Assembly (NCBI GenBank): GCA_015231865.1 | Contig: JADGAU010000003.1 | Span: 1 to 57,703, forward strand | Length of the DNA stretch: 57,703 nucleotides | Source of the DNA: Gammaproteobacteria bacterium | GTDB lineage: Bacteria; Pseudomonadota; Gammaproteobacteria; GRL18 | Direction: 5' to 3' | Part shown: positions 33,262 to 43,412 of the stretch, piece after piece | How positions within the stretch are numbered: position 1 is the first letter of the stretch | Layout of the letters: the number at the start of each line of letters is the position of its first letter | Position numbers and translations under genes: made by a program | The notes under the pieces: generated by a model | The model's database searches: none | What the model was told of the DNA's origin: nothing | The model's input: the letters and a program-made list of their open reading frames with translations, nothing else

Positions 33262-33861
33262 TTAATCTAAATCTTTAAAGAAATACTGGCGATAATGTTT
33301 TAATTCATTAATAGAGTCAATAATATCATCTAAGGCCAAATGTTTGCCCATTTTTTCAAACTTAGGGATCCCCTGACACTCTCCTTTAAAGGACTTAGGT
33401 GACCAACGTTTTAACATTTCTTTAACTGCACTCACATCGTAATTACGATAATGAAAATAAGCCTCTAATTCCGACATTTCATTTAATAAGAACTTTCTAT
33501 CCTGTCCGATACTATTACCACATAAAGGTGAAACACCGGCAGGCACATATTGTTTAATAAAATCTAGTGTTTGTTGCTCTGCTTCTTCTATTGATACATC
33601 ACTGGCAAGAATTTTTGCTGTTAAACCAGATTCACCATGTTGCTTTACACACCATTCATTCATATTATCCATTATTTCTGATGGTTGGTAGATAACTAAT
33701 TGGGGACCTGTAGCAAGAATGTTCAAATCTTTATCCGTAATAATCGTGGCAATTTCAACAATACGGTGAATATCAGCATCTAGCCCTGTCATCTCCAGAT
33801 CAATCCAGACCAGATTTCGCTGATCCTGTTTCGCCTCTGTATATTTGTTTACTTGTTCCAC
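33262..33861 (-). CDS. orn: Oligoribonuclease Orn
   Basis: The 199-residue protein is a DEDDh exonuclease: WIDLEMTGLDADIHRIVEIA carries the D and E of Exo I, GNSIGQDRKFLLNEM the D of Exo II, and HLALDDIIDSINELKHYR the H and D of Exo III. Orn degrades di- to penta-ribonucleotides including pGpG from c-di-GMP turnover, which is relevant to the GGDEF/EAL protein at 14805–17165. Length and motifs are normal. Confidence 0.97.
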   Translation of the reverse strand: MEQVNKYTEAKQDQRNLVWIDLEMTGLDADIHRIVEIATIITDKDLNILATGPQLVIYQPSEIMDNMNEWCVKQHGESGLTAKILASDVSIEEAEQQTLDFIKQYVPAGVSPLCGNSIGQDRKFLLNEMSELEAYFHYRNYDVSAVKEMLKRWSPKSFKGECQGIPKFEKMGKHLALDDIIDSINELKHYRQYFFKDLD

Positions 33862-33947
33862 TTTTCTTCCTTAATAAGCTTACATCTAGGTATTAGTTAC
33901 CGTTATAATGAGCACACTATTTTGTTTTTCATATTTTGGTTAGGTTT

Positions 33948-35195
33948 ATGACTTTGTTTACTCAAGTGTTTCTGTTTATGTTTTTTGTCTCTTTTGCTCT
34001 GCAATGGTGGCTTGATAGACGACAAATTTCACATATTCAAGCAAATCGTGCCCAAGTTCCAGCAGAATTTCAAGAAAAAATTTCCATTGAAGCACATCAA
34101 AAGTCAGCAGATTATACCATTACCAAAGTAAAATTCTCGCAAATTTCATTAATCTTCAGCAGTTGTATCTTATTGATATGGACTATTGGCGGTGGCATGG
34201 ATGTATTAGATCAATGGATTAGAACATTTACCTATTCTTCTATTATCAGCGGTCTTATTTTTATCTGTGCTTTTTCAATTATCAGCGGTATTCTTGATTT
34301 GCCTTTTAGCCTTTATCACACCTTTGTAATTGAAGAAAAGTTTGGTTTTAATAAAACAACTTTAAAATTATTTTTTACCGATATGATTAAACAATTGTTG
34401 TTATTTATTATCATTGCCCTGCCCTTAATTGCTCTAATTTTATGGTTAATGCAATCTATGGGGACTTATTGGTGGATCTATGCCTGGGCTGTCTGGTTTG
34501 GCTTTAGTTTATTAATGATGTGGATCTACCCCAGCTTTATTGCTCCATTGTTTAATAAATTCACCGAACTGGAAGATCAGTCTCTTAAGGTACGAATAGA
34601 AAAGCTCATGAGTCGCTGTGGTTTTACCAGTTCTGGCATTCTCGTAATGGATGGTTCTAAACGTTCAAGCCATGGTAATGCTTACTTTACCGGTATGGGG
34701 AAAAATAAACGTATTGTCTTTTTCGATAACTTATTAGAAAGTTTAAATGCTGAAGAAGTCGAAGCAGTATTAGCTCACGAATTAGGGCATTTTAAGAAAA
34801 AGCATATCACTAAAAGAATTTATATGATGGCTGCGATGACATTGGCTGGATTTGCTGTTTGTGGTTATTTAATGAATCAGCAATGGTTTTATTCTGGTCT
34901 TGGGATATCAACACCATCCATTTATATGGCCTTAATATTATTTATGCTGGTTTCTTCAATTTTTATGTTTCCTTTCTCTCCACTTGGTTCTTTATTAAGT
35001 AGAAAACACGAATATGAGGCTGATGATTTTGCTGCACAACAAGCCGATGCTCAACACTTAATAGATGCCCTGGTTAAGTTATACAAGGAAAATTATAATA
35101 CTTTAACACCCGATCCTATTTATTCTAGCTGGTATGATAGTCATCCACCGGCAAGTTTAAGAATTGAAAACTTAAAAAAATCAGCTATGGCTTAA
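33948..35195 (+). CDS. M48 family metalloprotease (CAAX protease-like, Ste24 type)
   Basis: The 415-residue membrane protein (ATG 33948 preferred over an upstream TTG) has several TM helices, the zinc motif VLAHELGHFKKKH (about residue 280), a later EADDFA providing the third ligand, and FSPLGSLLSRKHEYEADDFA with the DSHPP tail (SWYDSHPPASLRIENLK). This is the Ste24-like M48A architecture found in many gammaproteobacteria. Likely inner-membrane quality control. Divergent from orn, with the start codons about 85 bp apart. Confidence 0.93.
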   Translation: MTLFTQVFLFMFFVSFALQWWLDRRQISHIQANRAQVPAEFQEKISIEAHQKSADYTITKVKFSQISLIFSSCILLIWTIGGGMDVLDQWIRTFTYSSIISGLIFICAFSIISGILDLPFSLYHTFVIEEKFGFNKTTLKLFFTDMIKQLLLFIIIALPLIALILWLMQSMGTYWWIYAWAVWFGFSLLMMWIYPSFIAPLFNKFTELEDQSLKVRIEKLMSRCGFTSSGILVMDGSKRSSHGNAYFTGMGKNKRIVFFDNLLESLNAEEVEAVLAHELGHFKKKHITKRIYMMAAMTLAGFAVCGYLMNQQWFYSGLGISTPSIYMALILFMLVSSIFMFPFSPLGSLLSRKHEYEADDFAAQQADAQHLIDALVKLYKENYNTLTPDPIYSSWYDSHPPASLRIENLKKSAMA

Positions 35196-35225
35196 ACCTG
35201 AGTTAATTAATTAAACAATCAATTG

Positions 35226-37364
35226 ATGGGTTTTATCTTGAAAAAATTTACGTTCCTTTTTTTATCCTATTTTGTTGTTTTTACTTTGATAACTACACAA
35301 TCTATTTTTGCCAAAGAAGAGCAAACTATTAGTAAAACAGAATCCAGCAATAGTAAAGTCAACAAGCTAAGTAAACAGCGTTTGCTTTTTCAGCAAGCAG
35401 AAACGGCAATTGAAAAAAAACAATTTGTTTTATATCACGACAAGATCAAGAAAATCAGACAATTAGGAAATTACCCTCTACTGTCTTATTTAAGATTTCA
35501 ATATCTGCAAGCGAGATTTTCAAAACTTAACAATAACAATATTGACGTTTTTATTAATAATAATAAAGATACTCCATATGCTGCCAGGCTAAGAAGAGCC
35601 TGGCTAAATTATTTAGCAAAACATAAACACTGGCAAGAGTATTTAGAATTTTATCCTCAACAAGCCATTGATACCATTTTTAATTCTCCTGAGGTTAACC
35701 AACATATATCCAGGGCATCCACAAAACGGGCCTGTTATTATTTAAATTCTCTGCTGGCTAATAATCAACAAAACAAAGCCTTAAAACTGGTTGAAAAGAT
35801 TTGGCTTAGCGAACGTTCTCAGCCCAAAGCCTGTGACAAAATATTTAAATTATGGCAAGAAAATAATGGACTGACTTCCGAGCTACGTTGGCAACGAATC
35901 ATTCTGGCAATTAATAAAAATAATCGTTCATTGGCAAAATACATCTCTAAACCATTTCAAGGCAAAGATAAAATTCTTTTCTCAACCTGGCAATCTTTAT
36001 ACAACAAGCCTAAGAAAATATTTAAATCTAAGTTACTAAAACTTAAGCATCCTTACCAAGAGCAAGTTCTTAGTCATCTTATAAAGCGCTTATCATATAG
36101 GGACACTGATTTTGCTCAACAAGTATTAAACGATAAAAAGTTATTAAACAATCTACCCAAATTTGCCCAGACAAAATTACGCTATCATACGGGGATTATC
36201 CTGGCCAAAAGACATAAACCCGGGGCCTATGATATTTTGGATAAAATCAGCAATAAAGATAGCGATAAATATCTTAGTGAATGGCGTGTCAGAGCAGCAA
36301 TAAGAGTGCAAAACTGGGAACAAATTATCAAAGCGATTGAACGGTTAGAAAAAACTGAAAAACAAACAAATCGTTGGCAATATTGGTTAGCTAAAAGTTA
36401 CCTCATGCAAGACAAAGAAATTCTGGCCAAACCAATCTTCTTAAAACTTGCTAAAAAACGTAGTTATTATGGCTTTCTTGCCGCCGATTATTTAAAACTC
36501 GAATATAATTTTGGACATAAGCCTTCAGTAATAGAAGATAATAAACTTAAACAATTTGCTAAAAATGAAACAATTCAAAGAGCCTATGAATTTTATAGTA
36601 TGCAAAGATTTGTTGATGCCAGACGTGAATGGTTTTACCTGACTTCCAACTTAAATAATGATCAAGAAGTTGAGTTGTCAGCCAAAATAGCACAAAGCTG
36701 GGGCTGGCATGATAGAGCCATATTAACCATCGCACAAAGTGAACAAAGAGATGACTTAACACTCCGTTTTCCAATCACTTATCACCAATTAGTTGAAAAA
36801 TATGCAAATAAAAATGAACTCGATAAAAGCTATGTATTTGCCTTTATTCGACGTGAAAGTGCTTTTTCACAGCAAGCTCGTTCACCGGTTGGCGCCATAG
36901 GCTTAATGCAAGTCATGCCGCGCACAGGAAAGCAAGTAGCAAGGAAGAACAATATTCGCTTTAAAAATAAATATCAACTCTACAAGCCTGAGTACAATAT
37001 TAAAATTGGCACCAAATATCTTCAGTCCATGATGAATAAATATCAGGAACAAATTATTTTAGCTAGTGGTGCTTATAATGCAGGCCCACATCGGGTAAAA
37101 AAATGGTTACCTAAAGACAAGGCTATTGCTGCTGAAAATTGGATTGAAACCATACCTTTTAAGGAAACTCGCAATTATGTCAGTGCAATTTTAATGTATA
37201 GGGCTATTTATCAGTATCGTCTAGCTCAGCCGGTAACTCGTTTAAAAGAAGCCATGAATTTATTTGACCGTCAACAGGCTTTAATTTTTAGTGGTAATCA
37301 GAGCCATGTCAGTGAACAATCATTACCAAAGATTGCGCCTGGATCACTCGCACAAAGAATTTAA
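35226..37364 (+). CDS. slt: Soluble lytic murein transglycosylase (Slt70-like)
   Basis: The protein of about 712 residues has a signal peptide (FTFLFLSYFVVFTLITTQSI), a long superhelical alpha-domain (about 45–510) and a C-terminal lysozyme-like SLT domain: FAFIRRESAFSQQARSPVGA with the catalytic Glu, IGLMQVMPRTG, YNIKIGTKYLQSMM and ASGAYNAGPHRVKKW. It cleaves peptidoglycan to 1,6-anhydro products in the periplasm. ATG 35226 is preferred over TTG 35223. Nine bases separate it from the next gene. Confidence 0.95.
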   Translation: MGFILKKFTFLFLSYFVVFTLITTQSIFAKEEQTISKTESSNSKVNKLSKQRLLFQQAETAIEKKQFVLYHDKIKKIRQLGNYPLLSYLRFQYLQARFSKLNNNNIDVFINNNKDTPYAARLRRAWLNYLAKHKHWQEYLEFYPQQAIDTIFNSPEVNQHISRASTKRACYYLNSLLANNQQNKALKLVEKIWLSERSQPKACDKIFKLWQENNGLTSELRWQRIILAINKNNRSLAKYISKPFQGKDKILFSTWQSLYNKPKKIFKSKLLKLKHPYQEQVLSHLIKRLSYRDTDFAQQVLNDKKLLNNLPKFAQTKLRYHTGIILAKRHKPGAYDILDKISNKDSDKYLSEWRVRAAIRVQNWEQIIKAIERLEKTEKQTNRWQYWLAKSYLMQDKEILAKPIFLKLAKKRSYYGFLAADYLKLEYNFGHKPSVIEDNKLKQFAKNETIQRAYEFYSMQRFVDARREWFYLTSNLNNDQEVELSAKIAQSWGWHDRAILTIAQSEQRDDLTLRFPITYHQLVEKYANKNELDKSYVFAFIRRESAFSQQARSPVGAIGLMQVMPRTGKQVARKNNIRFKNKYQLYKPEYNIKIGTKYLQSMMNKYQEQIILASGAYNAGPHRVKKWLPKDKAIAAENWIETIPFKETRNYVSAILMYRAIYQYRLAQPVTRLKEAMNLFDRQQALIFSGNQSHVSEQSLPKIAPGSLAQRI

Positions 37365-37373
37365 ACCAAACGT

Positions 37374-38456
37374 ATGAGATCTCCAGTTGCTTTTTCCAGA
37401 CTTTCTAAAAATATAGCGAATGAGCATAGCTATATTTTCCTTAATATTGCCTCCATTATTATTATTTTGGCTGCCATTCGTTTCATGGAACCAATTGTCT
37501 CTCCGCTTCTAATTGCCATGTTTATTTCTGCCATTAGTGCGCCATTAATGTTCTGGTTTATGCGCCACAAAATTCCTCAGGGAGCTGCCGTATTTTTAGT
37601 TATCAGTCTGGTGTTGGTTAGCGGTATTATTATTTTTCATTTTGTGGGTTCATCTTTAAGTTCCTTTATCAGTGATATTCCCAGTTATCAGCAAAAATTG
37701 AAAGAAATAAGTTTTGACTTAATACCTCGCCTGCAAGAACTAGGTCTGGTTGTAAACAAGGACGAACTTCAAAAAGTCTTTGATTTATCAGCTGTTATGG
37801 CTTTTATTGGCAAAACCTTTAATGGCCTTCTTAATACCCTGACTAATGCCTTTTTAATTTTCTTACTGGTGATTTTTATCCTGATTGAATTTGCCAGCTT
37901 CGGTAAAAAAATGAGACTGATAGCTAAAAATCCTGAGCATACCATGAACACGTTGAAAAGTTTCTCAGCCAATCTTAATCAGTATATCGTGCTAAAAAGC
38001 TTTATGAGTTTATTAACGGCATTCCCGATTATGATTATTTTGTATTTAATGGATATTCAATATTTTGTCCTTTGGGGATTTTTGGTATTTGTTTTAAATT
38101 TTATCCCCAGTATCGGCTCCATTTTGGCCGCTATTCCCGTTGTTCTTCTAGCCCTTGTGCAACAAGGATATATTAGTGCCATAGCTGTGTTTGTTTTATT
38201 TATTGTTGTTAATAATATTGTCGGCAATGTGATTGAACCCCGCTTAATGGGCAGAACACTTGGCTTATCAACACTTGTTGTGTTTGTCTCTTTGGTAGTT
38301 TGGGGGGCTTTATTAGGAACAGTCGGTATGTTCTTATCCGTACCTTTAACAATGGCCTTAAAAATAACCCTGGAACATCATGAGAAATATCACTGGATAT
38401 CAGTTTTATTGAGTAACCAGGAAGAGTTGGATGAGGTTAAAGTCTATAGTCGATAG
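37374..38456 (+). CDS. AI-2E family transporter (PerM-like)
   Basis: The 360-residue protein has eight or so TM helices with the typical AI-2E/PerM layout: an N-terminal helix cluster, a central amphipathic segment (PSYQQKLKEISFDLIPRLQE), the FNFIPSIGSILAAIPVVLLA-type motif (here LNFIPSIGSILAAIP), NIVGNVIEPRLMGRTLGLST and WGALLGTVGMFLSVPLT. Substrates vary and are mostly unknown. Its final codons run into a 7-bp tandem repeat that supplies the stop. Confidence 0.92.
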   Translation: MRSPVAFSRLSKNIANEHSYIFLNIASIIIILAAIRFMEPIVSPLLIAMFISAISAPLMFWFMRHKIPQGAAVFLVISLVLVSGIIIFHFVGSSLSSFISDIPSYQQKLKEISFDLIPRLQELGLVVNKDELQKVFDLSAVMAFIGKTFNGLLNTLTNAFLIFLLVIFILIEFASFGKKMRLIAKNPEHTMNTLKSFSANLNQYIVLKSFMSLLTAFPIMIILYLMDIQYFVLWGFLVFVLNFIPSIGSILAAIPVVLLALVQQGYISAIAVFVLFIVVNNIVGNVIEPRLMGRTLGLSTLVVFVSLVVWGALLGTVGMFLSVPLTMALKITLEHHEKYHWISVLLSNQEELDEVKVYSR

Positions 38457-38467
38457 TCGATAGTCGA
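38447..38467. repeat. TAGTCGA tandem repeat, three copies
   Basis: Three perfect 7-bp units span the stop codon of the AI-2E transporter gene (TAG 38454–38456). Copy-number change would alter the C-terminus only slightly. Confidence 0.9.
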
Positions 38468-38500
38468 TAATATTATTTGTGTTTAATACAGTAAAACATA

Positions 38501-38920
38501 CTAAATTTGAATGGCTGTTAACCAGGTGTCGTGTAGATTACAGACACTGAGTACATGAACTACTCCTTTATAATTGCCTAAATTAAATGATGAGCTTGCC
38601 TGCTTATCCACTGAAGGATTAAATAATTTTTCTGCACCGAAGTTAAAATCAGCATCTAAAATAACATGTTTAACAATATAATGCTGATAGGCTTCCATTG
38701 GATGACTATTATTAACTACGTTTAAAACAATGCCATTTTGCGTTTGTGTTGTACTTAATATTGGGACATGGGTTGCTTCTCTTCCCGCCCAGCGTCCCGG
38801 CTTACCCTTAGTATAAAAAATACCACCAGCCATTGGTGTTGGTGCTGCATTTGTTAAAGCAGGTAGACCAGCTGATACGGCTAAAATACCACCTAGTTTT
38901 AATAATTCTCTACGATTCAT
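38501..38920 (-). CDS. Tat-exported superoxide reductase (neelaredoxin-like)
   Basis: The N-terminus MNRRELLKLGGILAVSAG is a twin-arginine signal, cleaved about 26 residues in. The iron ligands of the superoxide reductase centre are visible: H51 in EATHVPIL, H73 and H80 in HPMEAYQHYIVKH, C127 and H130 in CNLHDTW, i.e. four His plus one Cys as in class II neelaredoxin. No desulforedoxin N-terminal domain. It would reduce superoxide to peroxide in the periplasm, probably with an unknown electron donor. Confidence 0.85.
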   Translation of the reverse strand: MNRRELLKLGGILAVSAGLPALTNAAPTPMAGGIFYTKGKPGRWAGREATHVPILSTTQTQNGIVLNVVNNSHPMEAYQHYIVKHVILDADFNFGAEKLFNPSVDKQASSSFNLGNYKGVVHVLSVCNLHDTWLTAIQI

Positions 38921-38957
38921 AGTAATGTTCCAATTGATTTTTACAAGTTAAAACTTC

Positions 38958-39341
38958 CTAATGCAAAATATTAGGTTGAGATAGTGAAAACGGCTCGATT
39001 TCTGCGTCAAATAAAGTGCCATCATCAGCTTTCATTTGATAACTACCCTGCATACTGCCAATGGGTGTTTCTATAATCGAACCACTTGTATAGGTAAAAT
39101 TCTCTCCAGGCTGTAAGTGAGGATGCTGTCCAACTACTCCAGGACCTCTAACCTCTTGAACTTTTCCATCAGCATCCGTAATTAACCAATGGCGTGAAAG
39201 CAGTTTTACAGCTTCATGGCCGACATTGATAATATTAATAGTATAAGCAAAAACATATTGATTATTTTCTGGTTTTGATTGTTCTTTAATATACCTAACT
39301 GATACAGTAACATTAATATTATATTTCTCTTCGTCAGTCAT
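38958..39341 (-). CDS. apaG: ApaG (Co2+/Mg2+ efflux protein family)
   Basis: The 127-residue protein shows ApaG motifs: VRYIKEQSKPENNQYVFAYT, HWLITDADGKVQEVRGPGVV, GQHPHLQPGENFTYTSG and GSMQGSYQMKADDGTLFDAE. ApaG has a fibronectin type III-like fold; deletion affects cobalt resistance in Salmonella. The start lies directly after the argB stop, so they are co-transcribed. Confidence 0.95.
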   Translation of the reverse strand: MTDEEKYNINVTVSVRYIKEQSKPENNQYVFAYTINIINVGHEAVKLLSRHWLITDADGKVQEVRGPGVVGQHPHLQPGENFTYTSGSIIETPIGSMQGSYQMKADDGTLFDAEIEPFSLSQPNILH

Positions 39342-40331
<990 letters not shown>

Positions 40332-40336
40332 TTAAT

Positions 40337-42850
40337 TTAAAAAGGAAATTTAACAAAAACAACAGATAAAACAAAAGTTTTAAATTTTTCTGCAATTCTT
40401 TGTAAAGCAATATGGTCATCAGCTTCAAAACGTAAACTTAAAGCATTCATTGTATGTGAAGCTCTGACAACCCCCCAGCCATCTTCATATTCCATACGAA
40501 TACCATCAAGCGTGACAATTCCGATTGTACCTAATTCACCTTTTTGGGCAAATAATTTACTCATAATACCTTCAAGTTGACCTGGTTGCACGGGGATAAG
40601 AATTTCCGGAGTACTAATTTTATCCGGTATAGTTTCAAATACATAAACATTAGAATTAGAGATCCCCTGGAGAATTTTTAATAAAGCAAAGATAGCGTCA
40701 TCATGTGTTTTATGATTTTCTCTAAAGAAATAATGGCCACAGAATTCACCGGCAAGAAGAGCTTGATTAGCTCTCATTCTTTCATGCAAATGGATATATC
40801 CTGAAGGGCAAAGCTCTGGCTCCCCCCCATACTCTAAGATCCAGTCATGTAAGGATGAAGTTGACTTTACATCATAGAGTATTTTGGCACCTTTTTGATG
40901 CGTCAATAAATCTTTAGACAATAGCATCATTGCTCTGTCAGGCCAGATTATTTTCCCTTGTGCAGAAATGATACCTAAGGCCGTAGCATCACTATTAAGA
41001 AAGAAACCAATATCTGCTTTTTCACTCGTGACTGTTTCAATTAATAATTGTAGGTTATCAGGTTTAGAAGGGTTTGGCTGCGCTCCTTCAAAGGTATCTT
41101 CTGGTTCTTCTCTTAATTGAATGACATTACACCCTAAGTCAGCCAATAATCGCTTTACAGAATTTCCAACTGAGGAATGGCAACTATCAAGCACAACCTT
41201 ATAACTTTTCTTAAATTTAAATATTTTTCTAAGATGGGCAAAGTATCCAGAAAGAACTTTTGCATTTGATTCGATGACTTTACCTAAATCGTCAGACAGA
41301 AGTTGATCACTGCCCTGGCATAATGACTTTAACTGTCCTCTTGAATAGAAATCATCGCCGATTAGCACTTTAAGCCCATTATGACTTGCGTCCATTGAAC
41401 CTGCGGTAATCATCACTGCATTACTATCAGTTTTTTCAGCGGCATGAAAATAACAGACAGGTGAAGCAACCACACCAATATCATAAATATCAAGTAAACA
41501 ACTTTTTAATCCACGAATTAGCGCCTGACTAAGTTCTAAACTACTCTCACGATTATCACGTCCAACGGTAATTTTCTGATACCCATGGTGATCCAGTTCC
41601 AGTGCAATCGCTTGTCCTAATAACTGCATTGTTGTGGCGGTAATTTGTTTTCCTACGATTCCTCTTATACCATGCTCAGTAAAAATATTTTCATCTAAAG
41701 GATTTTGATTTCCTATTGCTTCAACAGGTTCATTTTTTAGATCATTTACAGCTACCGTTGCATTTTGTCCTAAATTATTGATTGATTCTTTATTCGTCAA
41801 AACACTATTTTGACTAAGGTGCATTGCTTTTAGTTTACGACTAATCACATATTTTTTTAATCGTCTTATAGAAATAAATAAAGTAAACAATAAAGCACAG
41901 ACAGCGACAGAAGCATATACAATTACCAGTAAAAATGCATTAAAACTAAAGGCAAGTTCTGGTACTGAATAGAAATAAGCAAGTTTCCAGGTACTTAAGG
42001 GCAATACTTCAACATCACTTAAGGGATAAGACCTACCCGACTGCCGGTAAAGGGTATACTGTGTTCCCTGTCCTTGTGTAACCTGAATTTCACCCTTAGT
42101 TAATTTAATCCCGGAAAACATATTTTTTACGAACACTTTTGGTAACCTCAAGACTACAATAAATTCTTTCATTTTAGTCTCTGCATCAGGTTTAGATTTG
42201 ATATGTCTCATTACAACAACAGACTCATGTTCAGAACCGGGTTTAATCACATCAAACTTAGAAATGTCTTTGTCGCTTTCAAAAGAAGTTAATTGTGCCA
42301 TCATCGATAAGAAAGCATAGCCCTGATTGGGATTATCAGAAATAGCCATAGAATCAAACGGTAATAAGATTAGCTCTATTGAAGATTCTGGATAAATTTT
42401 ATTGGCAATCTCAGAGTGATTCTGTTTAAAATCTTCAACTGAATAAGAAGTTAATTGTTTTTGTATCTGCAACAACTTTCTATTAACCTTGGTAGCAACA
42501 ATTGATAATTCATCTTTGGCTTCTTTCTTCTCATTTAAGAGATATTGATCTTGAGTCAGGGTATATTCAGCAAAAGATAAAAGTCCTAGGGCAATCGTAA
42601 CAATTGTGCCAATAATGATTAAATAAAGCATATAATCAAATCTCTGAATGAAAGAGACTTTCGATTTGCTTTTTGAAGATACCTCATTACCATCACTGTT
42701 TTCTTTATCTATTGAAGAGTGATCATCAATACCTACACCTTGCTCACTTTCTAAAACAACTTCATCATTATCAGAATTATTCTGTTCCTTATTTTCAGCT
42801 TGCCCTACTGACTGGTTTTCAATTTGTTCTTCTCTTTTTTCTTCTGACAT
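40337..42850 (-). CDS. AlgC-like phosphomannomutase homologue, active site degenerate
   Basis: The 837-residue protein has an acidic N-terminus, a TM helix (about 75–95), an extracytoplasmic domain, a second TM helix (about 305–330) and a phosphohexomutase domain (about 390–830). The fold is clear (FTEHGIRGIVGKQITATT; SHTMNALSLRFEADDH). But the phosphoserine loop reads ITAGSMDASHNGLKV instead of LTGSHNPPDYNGFKI (S485 is the nearest Ser), and the metal loop DGDGDR is LNSDATA (D621). The TGH sugar loop is SGY. Likely a pseudoenzyme or altered enzyme. Position between dut and argB is that of algC. Confidence 0.88.
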   Translation of the reverse strand: MSEEKREEQIENQSVGQAENKEQNNSDNDEVVLESEQGVGIDDHSSIDKENSDGNEVSSKSKSKVSFIQRFDYMLYLIIIGTIVTIALGLLSFAEYTLTQDQYLLNEKKEAKDELSIVATKVNRKLLQIQKQLTSYSVEDFKQNHSEIANKIYPESSIELILLPFDSMAISDNPNQGYAFLSMMAQLTSFESDKDISKFDVIKPGSEHESVVVMRHIKSKPDAETKMKEFIVVLRLPKVFVKNMFSGIKLTKGEIQVTQGQGTQYTLYRQSGRSYPLSDVEVLPLSTWKLAYFYSVPELAFSFNAFLLVIVYASVAVCALLFTLFISIRRLKKYVISRKLKAMHLSQNSVLTNKESINNLGQNATVAVNDLKNEPVEAIGNQNPLDENIFTEHGIRGIVGKQITATTMQLLGQAIALELDHHGYQKITVGRDNRESSLELSQALIRGLKSCLLDIYDIGVVASPVCYFHAAEKTDSNAVMITAGSMDASHNGLKVLIGDDFYSRGQLKSLCQGSDQLLSDDLGKVIESNAKVLSGYFAHLRKIFKFKKSYKVVLDSCHSSVGNSVKRLLADLGCNVIQLREEPEDTFEGAQPNPSKPDNLQLLIETVTSEKADIGFFLNSDATALGIISAQGKIIWPDRAMMLLSKDLLTHQKGAKILYDVKSTSSLHDWILEYGGEPELCPSGYIHLHERMRANQALLAGEFCGHYFFRENHKTHDDAIFALLKILQGISNSNVYVFETIPDKISTPEILIPVQPGQLEGIMSKLFAQKGELGTIGIVTLDGIRMEYEDGWGVVRASHTMNALSLRFEADDHIALQRIAEKFKTFVLSVVFVKFPF

Positions 42851-42902
42851 AATTTCACCGTAAGTAACTAAAAGTAAGTTTTTAGATTATTATTAATAAC
42901 AG

Positions 42903-43367
42903 TTAATGAGAAATACCTGTATGGCCAAAACCGCCTTCTCCACGATCACTTTCACCAAACTCTCTAACAATATCAAAGTCAACTTGAACGACTGGTACAA
43001 AAACTAGTTGGGCTATTCTGTCGCCAGTTTTAATAACAAAACTTTCCTGTCCCCGATTCCAACAAGAAATAAATAATTGTCCCTGATAATCTGAATCTAT
43101 TAGACCGACTAAATTCCCCAGTACTATACCATTTTTATGGCCAAGACCCGAACGAGGTAGAATAACAGCGGCCAGGCCCTGGTCTTCAATATGAATAGCC
43201 ATACCGGTCGGGATTAACTGTGTTTCTCCAGGATTTAGTATTAAGTCTTGATCTATCATAGCTAATAAATCAACACCGGCAGAACCCGAGGTTGCATAAG
43301 AAGGCATGGGAAAATTCTTACCCAAACGCTCATCTAAAATTTTAACTTCAATTTTTTTATTACTCAT
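42903..43367 (-). CDS. dut: dUTP diphosphatase Dut
   Basis: The 154-residue protein has all five dUTPase motifs: [13 protein letters not shown], the [11 protein letters not shown] active-site loop, [15 protein letters not shown] with the catalytic Asp, [12 protein letters not shown], and [14 protein letters not shown] at the C-terminus. It hydrolyses dUTP to dUMP, keeping uracil out of DNA. Immediately downstream of coaBC with a short tandem repeat between. Confidence 0.97.
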   Translation of the reverse strand: MSNKKIEVKILDERLGKNFPMPSYATSGSAGVDLLAMIDQDLILNPGETQLIPTGMAIHIEDQGLAAVILPRSGLGHKNGIVLGNLVGLIDSDYQGQLFISCWNRGQESFVIKTGDRIAQLVFVPVVQVDFDIVREFGESDRGEGGFGHTGISH

Positions 43368-43370
43368 AAC

Positions 43371-43412
43371 TTTTTAGTTTTTAGTTTTTAGTTTTTAGTT
43401 TTTAGTTTTTAG
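43371..43412. repeat. TTTTTAG tandem repeat, six copies
   Basis: Six perfect 7-bp units lie between dut and coaBC on the minus strand. The coaBC stop codon (TAA, 43395–43397) is inside the repeat, and the last residues of CoaBC (KLKTKN) are encoded by it, so the array sets the C-terminus. Confidence 0.95.

Noticed and set aside
35840-36790. Opposite-strand frames inside slt and other long genes
   Set aside because: They are antisense shadows with no motif, and the overlapped genes have clear family matches.
38447-38467. CRISPR-like or REP repeat
   Set aside because: Perfect head-to-tail 7-mers without spacers are a simple tandem repeat.
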